Notes: generated by a model from the sequence alone, not told the origin. 64,000 bases of DNA from Candidatus Flexifilum affinis (GCA_016713325.1 JADJPJ010000095.1:62001-126000); one strand, 5' to 3'. Shown: positions 9,560-19,003, numbered from the stretch's first letter. Numbers and translations: made by a program.

Positions 9560-10641
9560 TTATTCAGGATGACGCGCGACGAGCGCGGCGGCGATGGTGT
9601 AGATCTCCGGTGCTAGGCGTGCGGCAGTGTCCACACGCTCACCCCATCTTTCGGCTGACGTGAATCCGAGCGAGGCGTACATCGCCTGGAAGTCGGACGC
9701 GAACCCGGGTTTCTCCGACTCGGGCGCGTCATTCTGGAGTACGAAATAGATCGTGTCGAGGCATGCAAGCCAGAACACCGCTTCGCGATGACTCCCTTCG
9801 TCAAACATCTCCAGCGTGCCGTCGACATAGTAGGGCCGGATATGCGCGCGGATGGCGAAACCATAGGGAATGGGTGTCTGGTTGACCTCGGCCGCCCGGT
9901 CGAAGGCCATCATGGTCCGGTCAAGCAGCGCCTCAACATCAGCGCGGCTCATGTGCGCCGATCCCATCACGGCGAGAGCCGCCTCATTCAGGTCGGGTCG
10001 CCCCTGGGCTTCGAGAAGCTCGCGCAGCAGGGCGAGCGTGCGCCGGGTCGTCGGACGCTTGAGCTGAGCCACAGCCAGCAATCCACTGACTGCGCCGAGG
10101 AATTCCCTGACCGAATTCATGCGATCCTCCGCCGTAGCGGCCTTCCGCATGGCGGCCAGCGATTTCTCCGCGTCGGTCTTTTCGGCCTCGCAGCGCGCCT
10201 GTATCCAGCGGCGTCGGGGGTAGTCTGCCGCGACGGCCTGATGCAGCGGTGTCAATATCCCGGTCGGGTCGGCCAGAATCTGTGTCGTCGCCAGGTTCGG
10301 GCCGGCGCTGGGATCGGCGAGCACGGCCTCGGCATCCTGGTGTTCATCGAGGTTCTTCCAGATGACTTCCAGAATGAGGCCGCGGTAGAAAAACTCTCCT
10401 TCATCGTCGGGCGCCCGTGGGTCAGCACCACGACGACGTCGACATCACGGTAGAGATCAAACGGCGCATCGGCTGCCAGCGCCGTGATCCCGCCCCACAG
10501 GTAGGCGCCGGCGAAATCCGGCAGCGCACGCGCATGGAGGTCTACCCACTCGCGAACGATGGCGATGACGTCGGCAGCGGGCATGACCGCGCCTCGTGCC
10601 GCTGGTGCGGCCTTGGGGTTTTCCTGTGTCGACATGTGCAT
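9560..10641 (-). CDS. Nucleotidyltransferase-like protein (one frameshift)
   Basis: Two minus-strand frames join into one protein of about 360 residues if one G/C is restored near 10400-10415. The N-terminal frame starts at 10641 and carries LWGGITALAADAPFD and YRDVDVVVVL, which resemble the Gly-rich loop and paired-Asp motif of the Pol-beta-type nucleotidyltransferase superfamily. The second frame continues EGEFFYRGLILEVIWKNLDE with a helical C-terminal half rich in Arg and Ala. The canonical GS(x)AR loop is not obvious (GGITA instead), so activity is uncertain. No operon partner is seen, and a 19-bp direct repeat flanks the locus, hinting at acquisition as a unit. Confidence 0.6.
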
Positions 10642-10766
10642 GACTCCAGCGGTTGGAGGGTTGGGTAGAAGCGTACAGCGTTATCCGGTTGTCAGCAAGC
10701 TTGCCAAACCCGTTGCGGCAGGAGCACTTGCGACGAGGCTTCTTCCGGATCGTGAAGATCGAGGAG

Positions 10767-10785
10767 AGTTGGCGAGTTCTAACCC
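10767..10785 (+). repeat. 19-bp direct repeat, right copy
   Basis: Exact copy of 9512-9530. The intervening segment (about 1.25 kb) contains only the nucleotidyltransferase gene. Confidence 0.8.
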
Positions 10786-10838
10786 TCAGGGCGGCGTGCT
10801 GATGCCATGCTGTGCTCTCGAACCTGCTTCCATGGTAG

Positions 10839-11030
10839 GACAGTGATATCGACATTCTGGTCGAGTTCACGCCAGACGCGAAAATCGATCTGTTCGACAT
10901 GGTGCGCCTGGAAAACGAACTCTCGGCGATCATCCGCCACAAGGTCGATCTGCGCACGCCGCAGGATCTCAGCCGATATTTTCGCGATTCTGTCGTGCAG
11001 TCCGCCAAGCTGGTCTATGAACGGAGCTAA
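10839..11030 (+). pseudogene. Remnant of MNT-type nucleotidyltransferase (antitoxin-like)
   Basis: The frame begins DSDIDILVEF right after an in-frame TAG and runs through a match to the end of small MNT-domain nucleotidyltransferases (MLEKELSAI-like helix, then KVDLRTPQDLSRYFRD and a C-terminal LVYERS). The family is normally about 95-110 residues. The N-terminal third, with the GS-x-ARG loop, is missing and there is no start codon or ribosome site. These proteins usually pair with a HEPN (HepT) toxin, and none is present here. It sits next to the 19-bp repeat, consistent with truncation during a rearrangement. Confidence 0.7.
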
Positions 11031-12458
11031 TCACCCAGCTTGAGCCGATTCTGCGTGCAGCGGAATAGCCTCAGCGGTCCCGATCTCAGCGTCTTTCACC
11101 TCCCCAAACCCTGACAGCACCGCCTCCAGCACCGGCAGCATGCGCGTGACGCGGCGGGCGCGGATCACCATATCCCACAGCGGCTCGAATTTCTTCCACC
11201 CGCCGGCATAGGCGACGTGGCGCAGCTTCCCCTTCAGAGACTCCTTTGCGGCCGCCCCCTGGAAGATCGACCCCCAGCGGTAGAAGTCGCGGTAAGCACG
11301 CCAGTAGCCGGCCTCCAGCGCCTCCGGGCTGATCTGCGCCGGCTGGTAAACGACGTGGCGCGTGTCGTAGAGATCCCAGTCCGACGTGACCAGCCGGCCC
11401 TCGGCCTTCATGCGGTCATAGAACGCCGTGCCGGGGTACGGCGTCAGGATGTGAAAGGTGGCCGTCTCGATTCCCTGCCGCACCGCCCACTCGACGGTGC
11501 GGTCGAAGACGCCCTCGTCGTCCTGATCCATGCCGAAGACGAAGCTGCCGTTGACCATCACGCCCAGGTCGTGCAGGCGGCGGATGGCGGTGCTGTAATC
11601 CTGGTTGAGGTTCTGCCCCTTGTGCTGCTCGCGCAGGGCGGCGGAGTTGAGCGTCTCGAAGCCGACGAACAGGCTGCGCAGCCCGGCGGCGACGGCTTTT
11701 TCCAGCAGACCAGGGCGCAGGATCGACTGGACCGTCCCCGCCGCCTGCCACAGCCGCCCCATGCCGGCCATGCCGTCGAACAGGGCGGAGGCGAAGCGCG
11801 GGTTGCCGAGGAGGTGGTCATCGAGGAAGTACAGATGCCGCCCCGGCAGCCGCTCGATCTCCGCCAGTGCGTCGTCCACCGCCTGCGTATAGAAGCCGGC
11901 GCCCCCCTTGAAGAAGGCGTCCTTGTAGCAGAAATCGCAGTGATGCGGGCATCCGCGCGAGACGACGATGCTGTTGGGCACCAGGTAGAGGTGTCGCTTG
12001 ATCAGGTCGCGGCGGATGCGCGGCATGCCGATCAGCGTGCGCACCTGGGAGGTGTAGACCGGCGCGGGATGGCCGGCGCGCAAGTCGGTCAGGAACTGCG
12101 GGAAGGTGTCTTCGCCGGGGCCGAGGAAAATGGAATCGGCGTGGGGGGCGGCCTCGTCGGGCAGGCTGGTGACGTGCAGCCCGCCGAGCGCGACGTAGGC
12201 ACCCTTCGCCCGGTAATGGTCGGCGATCTGATAGGCGCGGGTGGCCGACGTGATGTAGACCTGGATGACGACTAGATCCGGCTCGTCGGTCAGATCCAGC
12301 GCTTCGACGTGCTCATCCTGAATGACCGCCTCGTCGTCGGGGTCGAGGTAGCCGGCCAGCGTCGCCAGGCCGAGCGGCGGAAAGAGCGAGTACTTGATCG
12401 GGCGGAAGAACGGGCTTTTCGCTTCGGTCAGCGCCGGCAGGATCATTTTGACGCGCAT
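11031..12458 (-). CDS. B12-binding-domain radical SAM protein
   Basis: 475 residues from ATG 12458, chosen because AAGGAG lies nine bases upstream; an earlier in-frame start would translate repeat sequence. Residues 1-130 form a cobalamin-binding-like domain (PPLGLATLAGYL, ALGGLHVTSLPDEA). A radical SAM core follows with Cys170-x3-Cys174-x2-Cys177 (RGCPHHCDFCYKD) to hold the 4Fe-4S cluster, then GFETLN and a FVFGMDQDDEG segment typical of this class. Relatives include HpnJ- and BchE-like enzymes, but the substrate cannot be told. The gene stands alone on the minus strand, and its stop codon overlaps the very end of the nucleotidyltransferase remnant region. Confidence 0.88.
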   Translation of the reverse strand: MRVKMILPALTEAKSPFFRPIKYSLFPPLGLATLAGYLDPDDEAVIQDEHVEALDLTDEPDLVVIQVYITSATRAYQIADHYRAKGAYVALGGLHVTSLPDEAAPHADSIFLGPGEDTFPQFLTDLRAGHPAPVYTSQVRTLIGMPRIRRDLIKRHLYLVPNSIVVSRGCPHHCDFCYKDAFFKGGAGFYTQAVDDALAEIERLPGRHLYFLDDHLLGNPRFASALFDGMAGMGRLWQAAGTVQSILRPGLLEKAVAAGLRSLFVGFETLNSAALREQHKGQNLNQDYSTAIRRLHDLGVMVNGSFVFGMDQDDEGVFDRTVEWAVRQGIETATFHILTPYPGTAFYDRMKAEGRLVTSDWDLYDTRHVVYQPAQISPEALEAGYWRAYRDFYRWGSIFQGAAAKESLKGKLRHVAYAGGWKKFEPLWDMVIRARRVTRMLPVLEAVLSGFGEVKDAEIGTAEAIPLHAESAQAG

Positions 12459-12476
12459 GGGTTGGCTCCTTGATTG

Positions 12477-12560
12477 CCTCACCCCCGGCCCTTCTCCGTG
12501 CGAGCGCCTTGCAAGCAAGGAAGCTCGCACGGAGGGGGAGTCAGGCTGCGGGAGGTGACG
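12477..12560. repeat. Palindromic repeat, GTGAGGGG family
   Basis: CCTCACCCCCGGCCC at the left, stem CTCCGTGCGAGC / GCTCGCACGGAG in the middle, and GGGAGGTGAC at the right. It immediately precedes the radical SAM gene. The rest of the 317-base gap holds a second copy (12695) and no gene. Confidence 0.7.
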
Positions 12561-12694
12561 GGTTACACGATGTCCTCACGATACGCGGAAGCGGAGGCTG
12601 ACTCCACCGCTCGGACTCGAGGTGATCATGGGCGGGCGGCACCTGAGTGCTTGACGGGGAGGGGTGGCAGGGCGGGTTAACGTGCGAAGCGTAA

Positions 12695-12759
12695 CCTCAC
12701 CCCTCTGTCCCCTCTCCATGTGGAGAGGGGAAGCTAAGCGAAGCGCAGCAGGGGTGAGG
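12695..12759. repeat. Palindromic repeat, GTGAGGGG family
   Basis: Outer arms CCTCACCCC / GGGGTGAGG, inner stem CCCCTCTCCA / TGGAGAGGGG, and the tail GCTAAGCGAAGCGCAGC, which is shared base for base with the copy at 54736-54812. Ends 16 bases before the response regulator start. Confidence 0.8.
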
Positions 12760-12775
12760 TCTAGGGAGACTCAAC

Positions 12776-13538
12776 ATGCTGCGCACGCTGATGGTGGAAG
12801 ACAACACGCGGCTGAGCGAGGCGCTGACGGCGGGCCTGGAGGCCACCGGCGCAGTCAAGGTCATCGGGCAGGTGCCCAGCGGCGAGGCGGCCATCGAGTT
12901 CTGCCTGCACGCCGAGGTCGAGGCCATCCTCATGGACGTGGCGCTGGCCGGGGCGATGAACGGCATCGAGGCCGCCGTCGCCATCCGCCGCGACTTTCCG
13001 CGCCTGCCGGTGGTGTTCTACTCCATCCAGGATGACGACGCCTACTACCGTGCCTTTCGCCACGCCGGCATCCTCAGCCACTACGCCTACGTGCGCAAGT
13101 CGAACTACCTGCTGCCGTCGATGATCGTGCCGCTGCTGCGCGACGCCGTGAGCGGGCGCGGCTTCGTCGACCCGGAGATCGAGGCGCGGGTGCAGGAGGT
13201 GCGCCGCCGCGACGAGGACGACCCGATGAGTCTGCTGGAGCCGAACGAGCAGGCGGTCGCGCGCACGCTGGCGGCCGGCCTGACCAACGAGCAGATCGCC
13301 ACGCGCATGAGCTTCCGCGATAAAGCGGACCATCAGCCGGGCCAACGGCGGATCTACGCCGCCTGGGGGGCTGGTCGAGGACGCCACCGACGAGAAGATC
13401 GCCCGCACCCGCGCCGCCATCATCGTGCTGACCCGCCGGCTGATCCGCTGGGACACCGACGGCCAGGCCTATCTGCCGGATGGGCGCGGCGGCTGGTCAC
13501 CTTTTCAGGCGTTGCCGTGGGAGTCGGGTGAATCGTGA
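12776..13538 (+). CDS. NarL-type response regulator (one frameshift)
   Basis: The receiver domain starts MLRTLMVEDN and has the phospho-acceptor Asp54 in ILMDVALAG. The helix-turn-helix begins NEQAVARTLAAGLTNEQIAT. At 13319 one extra G shifts the frame: skipping it continues IKRTISRAN, the expected recognition helix, and gives a 253-residue protein ending at TGA 13536-13538. That stop overlaps the GTG start of the next gene (GTGA), so the pair is translationally coupled. The uncorrected frame ends at 13531 with an unrelated tail. The partner is the histidine kinase directly downstream. The C-terminal tail beyond the HTH is longer than usual. Confidence 0.8.
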
Positions 13539-15895
13539 GTGCCTCCGTCCTGCTCAATTGGCTGATCCTGGCCGCGTCGCTGTTCAACACCGCCATCATG
13601 CTCTGGCTGGGGCTGACGGTGCTGCTCAATGCCGAGCGCTATACCGGCGGCGTGTGGCTGATGGGCGGCGGCATGCTGGCCGGGGCGGCCTTCTTCGTCA
13701 GCCACACGGCCATCCTCGGGCAGGAACTAACGCTCAACCCCGACGGGCTGAACTTCTGGTGGCGGCTGGGCTGGGTGCCGGTGGTGATCATCCCGCTGGC
13801 CTGGTATGTGGTCATCCTGTGGTATTCCGGCTTCTGGACGCGGCCGCGCCCCCTGTTGTTCTTCCGCCACCGCTGGCCGCTGACCGCCGCGCTGATCCTG
13901 ACCGGCGGGCTGGCGGCGCTGCTGCTGCTGACCAACCTGCTGCCAGACTACGAGCAGATCGTCACCCTGGACCTGACCGCGCTCTGGCAGATCGGCGGGG
14001 TGCCGGCGGCCTTTGTCAGCCTGCCCGTGGTGATGGTCGGCTGCATCGCCCTGTCGATCGACGCGCTGCGCCACCCCGCGCCGACCGACCGGCTGATGGG
14101 CGATCTGGCGCGCAGCCGGTCGCGCCCCTGGCTGATGCGGGCGGCCGCCGTGCTGCTGCTGGTCGCCCTGCTGGTGACGGGGTTTATTGTGGGGGTGGTG
14201 GGGGAGAGTTTGACCCTCACCCCCGCCCCCTCTCCCGCAGGGCGCGGGAGAGGGGAGATTGAAACCGGAGCGGTGGGTATGGCCGAGACGGCGCAGAATG
14301 AAGTGCTGAGTGCCGCTGCGACGCCTCCCCCTCTCCTGTCATCACAGGCTGAGGGAGCGACAGGTGGCTCGGATATATCGGATATACACGAGTTGTATGC
14401 GACAGGTTCCCCCTCTCCCCGCTTGCGTGGGAGAGGGGGTCAGGGGGTGAGGGGTTATGTGTCGCCCGCGGCACCGTCACAGAACTCCCAGGAAGCCCAA
14501 CCCTTCTTCCTCTCCTTTGAAGGCCTCGCCCTGTTCGATCTGGCGCTGTCGCTGCTGATCGCCGCCGCGACGTTCTGCATCGGCCAGGCGATCGTCGCCT
14601 ACGAGGTCTTCACCGGCACGACCCTTCCCCGGCGCGGCTTCTTCCGGCAGTGGCGCAACATGCTGATCTTCGCCGCCGTGTACGCCCTCTTCCTGGGCTG
14701 GAGCCTGGCGACCGGCTTTCGCGAGGTCTACACGCTGCTGGCGACGACGCTGCTGCTGATCGGCTTCATCGGCGTCTACAACTGGCGGACGTTTGTCGAG
14801 CGCGACCGGACCATGCGCCAGCTCCGGCCGTTCGTGGCCAGCCAGCGGCTGCTGACCGGCTTCACCGGCGAGGACGAAGCGGGCGGCTCGGGCGCGGCCG
14901 ACCTGTTCGTCAGCATTGCCCGCGACCTGCTCCATGCCGAGCGGGCGGTGCTGGTGCCGCTGGGCGATCTGGCGCCGCTCGTGGGCGAGGCGCTGCGCTA
15001 TCCGTCGGGAAGCGCAGCGGCGCCGTTACCGCCCCTGCCCGACCTGACGGATCGGCTCGTCCACCTGGACCGGGCGGCCTACGCCGGCTGTCGCTGGGCG
15101 ATCCCACTGCGTTCGGAACGCGGGCTGGTCGGCGCACTGCTGATCGGCGGCAAGGCGGATGGGGGCCTGTACAGCCAGGAGGAGATCGAGCTGGCGGCGG
15201 CGGGCGGCGAGCGGGCGCTCGATACGCTGGCCGGGGAGCATCTGGCGCGGCGGCTGATGACCCTTCAGCGCGATCGTCTGGCCGAGACGCGTGTGGTCGA
15301 CCTGCGCACCCGGCGCGCGCTGCACGACGAGGTGCTGCCTGCGCTGCACACGGCTATCCTCAGCCTGAGCGCGGCGGCTGATGACCCGGCGGCGCGGGAG
15401 GATGCGCTGAGGTCGCTGGCCGGCGTGCACAAGCAGATCGCCGGGCTGATCCGCCAGACGGAGAGCGCCCCGGTGCAGGTGGGCGGCGCGGTCGATCTGG
15501 CGGCGTCGCTGCGGCGCATGGTCGAAGGCGAGTTCGAGGGGGCCTTCAGCGCCCTGGACGGCGATCTGCCGACCCCGCTGCTGATCCCGCCGCTGGCCGG
15601 CGAGGTGGTGCTGGGCGCGGCGCGCGAGGCGGTCCGCAACGCTGCTCTTCACGCCCGCGGCGAGTCGCCCGACCGGTCGCTGCGGCTGACGGTGCGCGCA
15701 TCCGAGGCCGGGGGACAGGTGACGGTGACAATCGAGGATGACGGCGTGGGGTTCTACGCGCGGCGTGGGGAATCGGTGGGGACGGGCAACGGTCTGCTGC
15801 TGCACTCGACGCTGCTGACGGTGATCGGCGGCTCGCTCCGTGTGGAGGCGCCGGCGGAGGGCGGCACGCGGGTGGTGATTGAGACGCCGGAGTAG
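13535..15895 (+). CDS. Membrane histidine kinase, NarL-partner type, with repeat-derived insert
   Basis: 786 residues from GTG 13535, overlapping the regulator stop. Hydrophobic spans near residues 6-30, 45-62, 80-98, 112-130, 160-178, 208-225, 332-352 and 372-415 form a multi-span sensor. A GAF-like region (about 440-570) precedes a HisKA_3-type dimerisation helix with His597 in RRALHDEV, then a HATPase region with VRNAALHA and IEDDGVGF near 710-740. Residues about 227-307 do not look like protein: they translate two palindromic repeats of the GTGAGGGG family and intervening DNA (14214-14454), inserted in frame in the loop between spans six and seven. The stimulus is unknown. Confidence 0.82.
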   Translation: MSASVLLNWLILAASLFNTAIMLWLGLTVLLNAERYTGGVWLMGGGMLAGAAFFVSHTAILGQELTLNPDGLNFWWRLGWVPVVIIPLAWYVVILWYSGFWTRPRPLLFFRHRWPLTAALILTGGLAALLLLTNLLPDYEQIVTLDLTALWQIGGVPAAFVSLPVVMVGCIALSIDALRHPAPTDRLMGDLARSRSRPWLMRAAAVLLLVALLVTGFIVGVVGESLTLTPAPSPAGRGRGEIETGAVGMAETAQNEVLSAAATPPPLLSSQAEGATGGSDISDIHELYATGSPSPRLRGRGGQGVRGYVSPAAPSQNSQEAQPFFLSFEGLALFDLALSLLIAAATFCIGQAIVAYEVFTGTTLPRRGFFRQWRNMLIFAAVYALFLGWSLATGFREVYTLLATTLLLIGFIGVYNWRTFVERDRTMRQLRPFVASQRLLTGFTGEDEAGGSGAADLFVSIARDLLHAERAVLVPLGDLAPLVGEALRYPSGSAAAPLPPLPDLTDRLVHLDRAAYAGCRWAIPLRSERGLVGALLIGGKADGGLYSQEEIELAAAGGERALDTLAGEHLARRLMTLQRDRLAETRVVDLRTRRALHDEVLPALHTAILSLSAAADDPAAREDALRSLAGVHKQIAGLIRQTESAPVQVGGAVDLAASLRRMVEGEFEGAFSALDGDLPTPLLIPPLAGEVVLGAAREAVRNAALHARGESPDRSLRLTVRASEAGGQVTVTIEDDGVGFYARRGESVGTGNGLLLHSTLLTVIGGSLRVEAPAEGGTRVVIETPE
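14214..14454. repeat. Two palindromic repeats inside a kinase reading frame
   Basis: Left unit 14214-14257 (CCCTCACCCC, stem CTCTCCCGC / GCGGGAGAG) and right unit 14409-14454 (CCCTCTCCCC / GGGAGAGGGG, then GGTGAGGGG) bracket about 150 bases of unrelated DNA. The frame stays open throughout. Confidence 0.8.
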
Positions 15896-16025
15896 AATGA
15901 ATCTATTCCCGTCCCCTCAGCTCCCGCTCGCGCTCGGCCCTGCGGCGCAGCGTCACGAAGACATGTCCATCAGATACCCAAGACTCACTGCGGGTTCCGT
16001 CTCTTTCATCGGACGACCCTGACCT

Positions 16026-17009
16026 TCAGACCTCAATGTCCGCGGACAATTCGTTGGCGGGGACGTTGAGGTCCGGCGTGATCACCGCAACCGCCGGTGG
16101 CTGCTCCGTGCGCCAATCCTCGGTGGCTACGGCAATCTCAGCACATAAGGAAACTATACAGCCGGTCAGGTAAGTCCAGGTCAGCAGTCCAATCACCGTA
16201 CCCAGCGACCCGTAGACGAGACCAAAATTGGCAAGGTTCGCCACGTACCATCCGAACAGACTCTTGCCAATTTCCCAGAGAAAGGCTCCGAGCAGCGCTG
16301 CTGGGAAGATCGACTGCCATGAAATCTTCCGTCTCGGCACCAGTTGGAACATCAATGAAAAGAGGATCAGATCGATGGTCAGTGGTATCACGCCCCCCCC
16401 GATGGCCAGCAAGGTGGGTTGGCCCTGAATAAGCTCTCTTCCCACGGCGCTGAAGATCGCAGAGAAGCCAATGGAGGCGGTCGTCAAGATCGCAAGCCCG
16501 CCGATCATGATCGCCCCGATCATGATCTGAATGGGGAGTGACCGCCCGTTCTTGTCGCGGAAAATGCGTCCCAGGCTTGCCTGCAGGTTTCGAAATAATC
16601 CGGTGGCGCCATAGGCAAGGCTGAGGATTCCAATAAACCCGAATGAGCCGCGCTGGTTGATGGCTTGTTCGATATTCTCGCGAACCAATATGCCCACCGA
16701 ATCGGGAACGTACTGACTCAACATCTGGTAGACCTGGGTTCTGGCCTCGGTTGGCCCGAATGCAATCGTTGCCAATACGACGCCAAGCATCACCAGGGGG
16801 AAGAGCGAGAACATCGACCAGTAGCCGAAAACGACGGCCTCGGTCGAGCCCTTGGTCATGAAGTTCCTGATGGCCTGGGCCAGGTAGGTAACATAGCCAC
16901 TCGTCACTCGATTGGCCCAGTCCCAAAGCGTATGGCCGGTATGCTGCGCCGCATCGATGTAACGCGTGTAGAGTCGGCGTATAGCGGGCGAGGATAGTTT
17001 CGTTTTCAT
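16026..17009 (-). CDS. YihY/BrkB family inner-membrane protein
   Basis: 327 residues. The family pattern is clear: GYVTYLAQAIRNF, an amphipathic start, then six hydrophobic spans with FGYWSMFSLFPLVMLGV, the LAYGATGLFRNLQ segment, and a C-terminal FGLVYGSLGTVIGLLTWTY. The family was once called ribonuclease BN by mistake; it is now regarded as a membrane protein of unknown, possibly transporter, function. About 290 residues is usual, so this one is complete with a hydrophilic C-terminal tail. It is a single gene on the minus strand between the kinase and the secreted propeller protein. Confidence 0.88.
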   Translation of the reverse strand: MKTKLSSPAIRRLYTRYIDAAQHTGHTLWDWANRVTSGYVTYLAQAIRNFMTKGSTEAVVFGYWSMFSLFPLVMLGVVLATIAFGPTEARTQVYQMLSQYVPDSVGILVRENIEQAINQRGSFGFIGILSLAYGATGLFRNLQASLGRIFRDKNGRSLPIQIMIGAIMIGGLAILTTASIGFSAIFSAVGRELIQGQPTLLAIGGGVIPLTIDLILFSLMFQLVPRRKISWQSIFPAALLGAFLWEIGKSLFGWYVANLANFGLVYGSLGTVIGLLTWTYLTGCIVSLCAEIAVATEDWRTEQPPAVAVITPDLNVPANELSADIEV

Positions 17010-17250
17010 TCGGGAGACTCCAGCGCTTCAGGGGGTTCAGATTTCACAAAAGCGATCCACGATTGTTCGGCACGGCGCTGAATGAAGAACCCTGTGTCCA
17101 GAAGGGGATCCACTTGAGAAACGTACCGAAGTACGCAGCAGGCTTCGAGAGTCAGGTGGGACTTCAAGTGCCCGGCGGGAGAAAGCGGTCGCCATGAGGG
17201 GCCGCGCAAGCCGATGACCTACTGCCGTCCATCGGCTTGCCTTTTATGAA

Positions 17251-17277
17251 GGGGGTAGAAGGCCGGGAGCTACCCCC
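17251..17277. terminator. Possible hairpin downstream of the propeller-protein gene
   Basis: GGGGGTAG (17251-17258) pairs with CTACCCCC (17270-17277). It lies just past the minus-strand stop at 17287, but no T tract follows, so termination is doubtful. Confidence 0.3.
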
Positions 17278-17286
17278 TCCAGTCCT

Positions 17287-18963
17287 TTAGCCGACAGCAT
17301 CTTCCAGTGTCGCAACGCCATAGAAACGTAGTGTCCTATCCGTCAGCACGGCGATCAGCGTGCCGTCGGGGCTGAAAGCCATGCCCCGTGCGGTCTCCAA
17401 TATTTCGCTGAAGAGCACATCGCCGGTCACCACGTCAAACAACCTGAGCGTATACGGCATAGGTTCGTCGGTAACAGCACGGTTCAGCACGGCCAGTACT
17501 GAACCATCCGCGCTGAAAGCAAGCGTGCCGGGCAAGTAGTCCGTTTCGTTGGCGTAGCTTGCCAGATTCCCTTCATCAACATCGAACAACTGAATAATGC
17601 TGCCGTCCGCATAGGCGAGGCGGAATGCCGCCGCCGGGTCAGTCGGATCATCGAGAGGCTGCCAGGCTAATCCGGTGCGCGTCGGCTCTCCGATTTGCCC
17701 GCTGATGACCGGCAAATCACGCTGCAAGACGATCATGTTGATGGTATCGGTCAGCCATGCCAGGCGGAGCCCGCCGGGACCAAAGGCCACATCGCCGACC
17801 CACGACGTGGTCGGGAAGAATGCCGAGCGGCTGTTGTCGCTGAGGGTGTAGATGCTCCAGCCATTCACCGAGTCCGGCCCGCCTAAGGGATTGCCGATGG
17901 CAATCGCCAGCATGTTGGCCGGGCTGAAGTCCAGATCATTGATGACTGCGCCGTCATCGATTTCAAGCTGCGCTGTCTCATCCGCGAGCGTATCGTAGAC
18001 ATAAAGCTCATTCGAGTCGGTCGAATAGGCGATGTAGCGCCCGTCGGGACTGTAATTGACATGGAGCGCCACCATGTCTGCCGGAAGTGGTAGATTGCCA
18101 ACCGTCAGCTCGTTGAAATCGTAGAAGGCCACTCCTGATGTACCTGCGACCAGAAGCTGCTCCAGACCGCCAAAATCGACCGTGGCGCCCCCCTCGAAGG
18201 GGATTGCTGACAGGGTGATCAGATTGGAAGCATTGACTGCGGTGATCGCTTCGCGCACGCCAGGCAGCACGGGCAGCGCACCGAGCTCGACTGGGTCCAG
18301 GTAGTAATCTGACTGCGAACTTTCGGCAGTGTAGCCCACCAGACTGCCGTCCCGTACCTGCCACCAGACAATTTGTGATGTCGCTTCGCATACGGGGCCA
18401 TCAAGGACTTCGACCGTCGTGCCTGGGGCAATCAAACCCAGTTGTTCGGCATCGAGACTGGGCGCAGAACGAATTCGGTTCGGCTGCCCCTCGGCTCCGA
18501 TACGGGCATAGCCGCCAGCGATCAAACGCGGGGGAAGGTAGCCGGCAAAATCGACCGGACAGCCCGTCAAACCAATGGTTGCCAATGGCGGCGTCGCGAC
18601 GGGGATGAGCGCATTCGGCGCAAGCAGTTGAGGACTGCATGGGATAACCAGCAGGCTGTCTGCCGAGACTTCAAATTCATATAAGACGGACTGATAAACA
18701 AGTTGAACTTTGAAGGCGCTAATTGGTGAGGCGAGAGGTGCTCCAGCAACCAGAGAACATCCCAACGCGCTGTCGGTGTAAGTTCCTTGAGTAAATTGAT
18801 AGCTGTCCAGTTGATCGATGGTGATCGGTTGCGTCAGGTATTGGTTGAATGTCGCCAGAGCGGTGGTAACGGGTGGTGGAATACTATCTGTTTGGGCCGT
18901 GGTGACGGTAGCGCTGCACAGCGCTACCCCCAGAATGAACAGGAAGGATAATCGCCGGAGCAT
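17287..18963 (-). CDS. Secreted SH3b and beta-propeller protein
   Basis: 558 residues with a signal peptide (LSFLFILGVALCSATVTTAQ). Residues about 150-225 look like a bacterial SH3-type domain: IGAEGQPNRIRSAPSLDAEQ, then LIAPGTTVEVLDG and WWQVRDG. The C-terminal 300 residues read as WD40-like or TolB-like propeller blades, with repeated motifs SPDGRYIAYSTDSNELYVYD, FSADGSVLAVLNR and FSPDGTLIAVLTDRTLRFY. Predicted to be exported; no enzyme motif seen. A minus-strand promoter at 19004-19031 lies about 40 bases upstream of the start. A related SH3b domain ends the lipoprotein at 33601, suggesting a recurring local theme of exported sensor or scaffold proteins. Confidence 0.82.
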   Translation of the reverse strand: MLRRLSFLFILGVALCSATVTTAQTDSIPPPVTTALATFNQYLTQPITIDQLDSYQFTQGTYTDSALGCSLVAGAPLASPISAFKVQLVYQSVLYEFEVSADSLLVIPCSPQLLAPNALIPVATPPLATIGLTGCPVDFAGYLPPRLIAGGYARIGAEGQPNRIRSAPSLDAEQLGLIAPGTTVEVLDGPVCEATSQIVWWQVRDGSLVGYTAESSQSDYYLDPVELGALPVLPGVREAITAVNASNLITLSAIPFEGGATVDFGGLEQLLVAGTSGVAFYDFNELTVGNLPLPADMVALHVNYSPDGRYIAYSTDSNELYVYDTLADETAQLEIDDGAVINDLDFSPANMLAIAIGNPLGGPDSVNGWSIYTLSDNSRSAFFPTTSWVGDVAFGPGGLRLAWLTDTINMIVLQRDLPVISGQIGEPTRTGLAWQPLDDPTDPAAAFRLAYADGSIIQLFDVDEGNLASYANETDYLPGTLAFSADGSVLAVLNRAVTDEPMPYTLRLFDVVTGDVLFSEILETARGMAFSPDGTLIAVLTDRTLRFYGVATLEDAVG

Positions 18964-19003
18964 TTTCGTTTGCCTTAGGCCAATTTTAAGTGACTCTTAA
19001 TTT

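Noticed and set aside
12776..13531. Response regulator with a novel Arg/His-rich C-terminus
   Set aside because: The odd tail comes from a one-base shift; the other frame gives the normal helix-turn-helix and a stop coupled to the kinase start.
17006..17209. 67-residue minus-strand frame overlapping the YihY start
   Set aside because: Needs a TTG start, has no ribosome site and no recognisable similarity.
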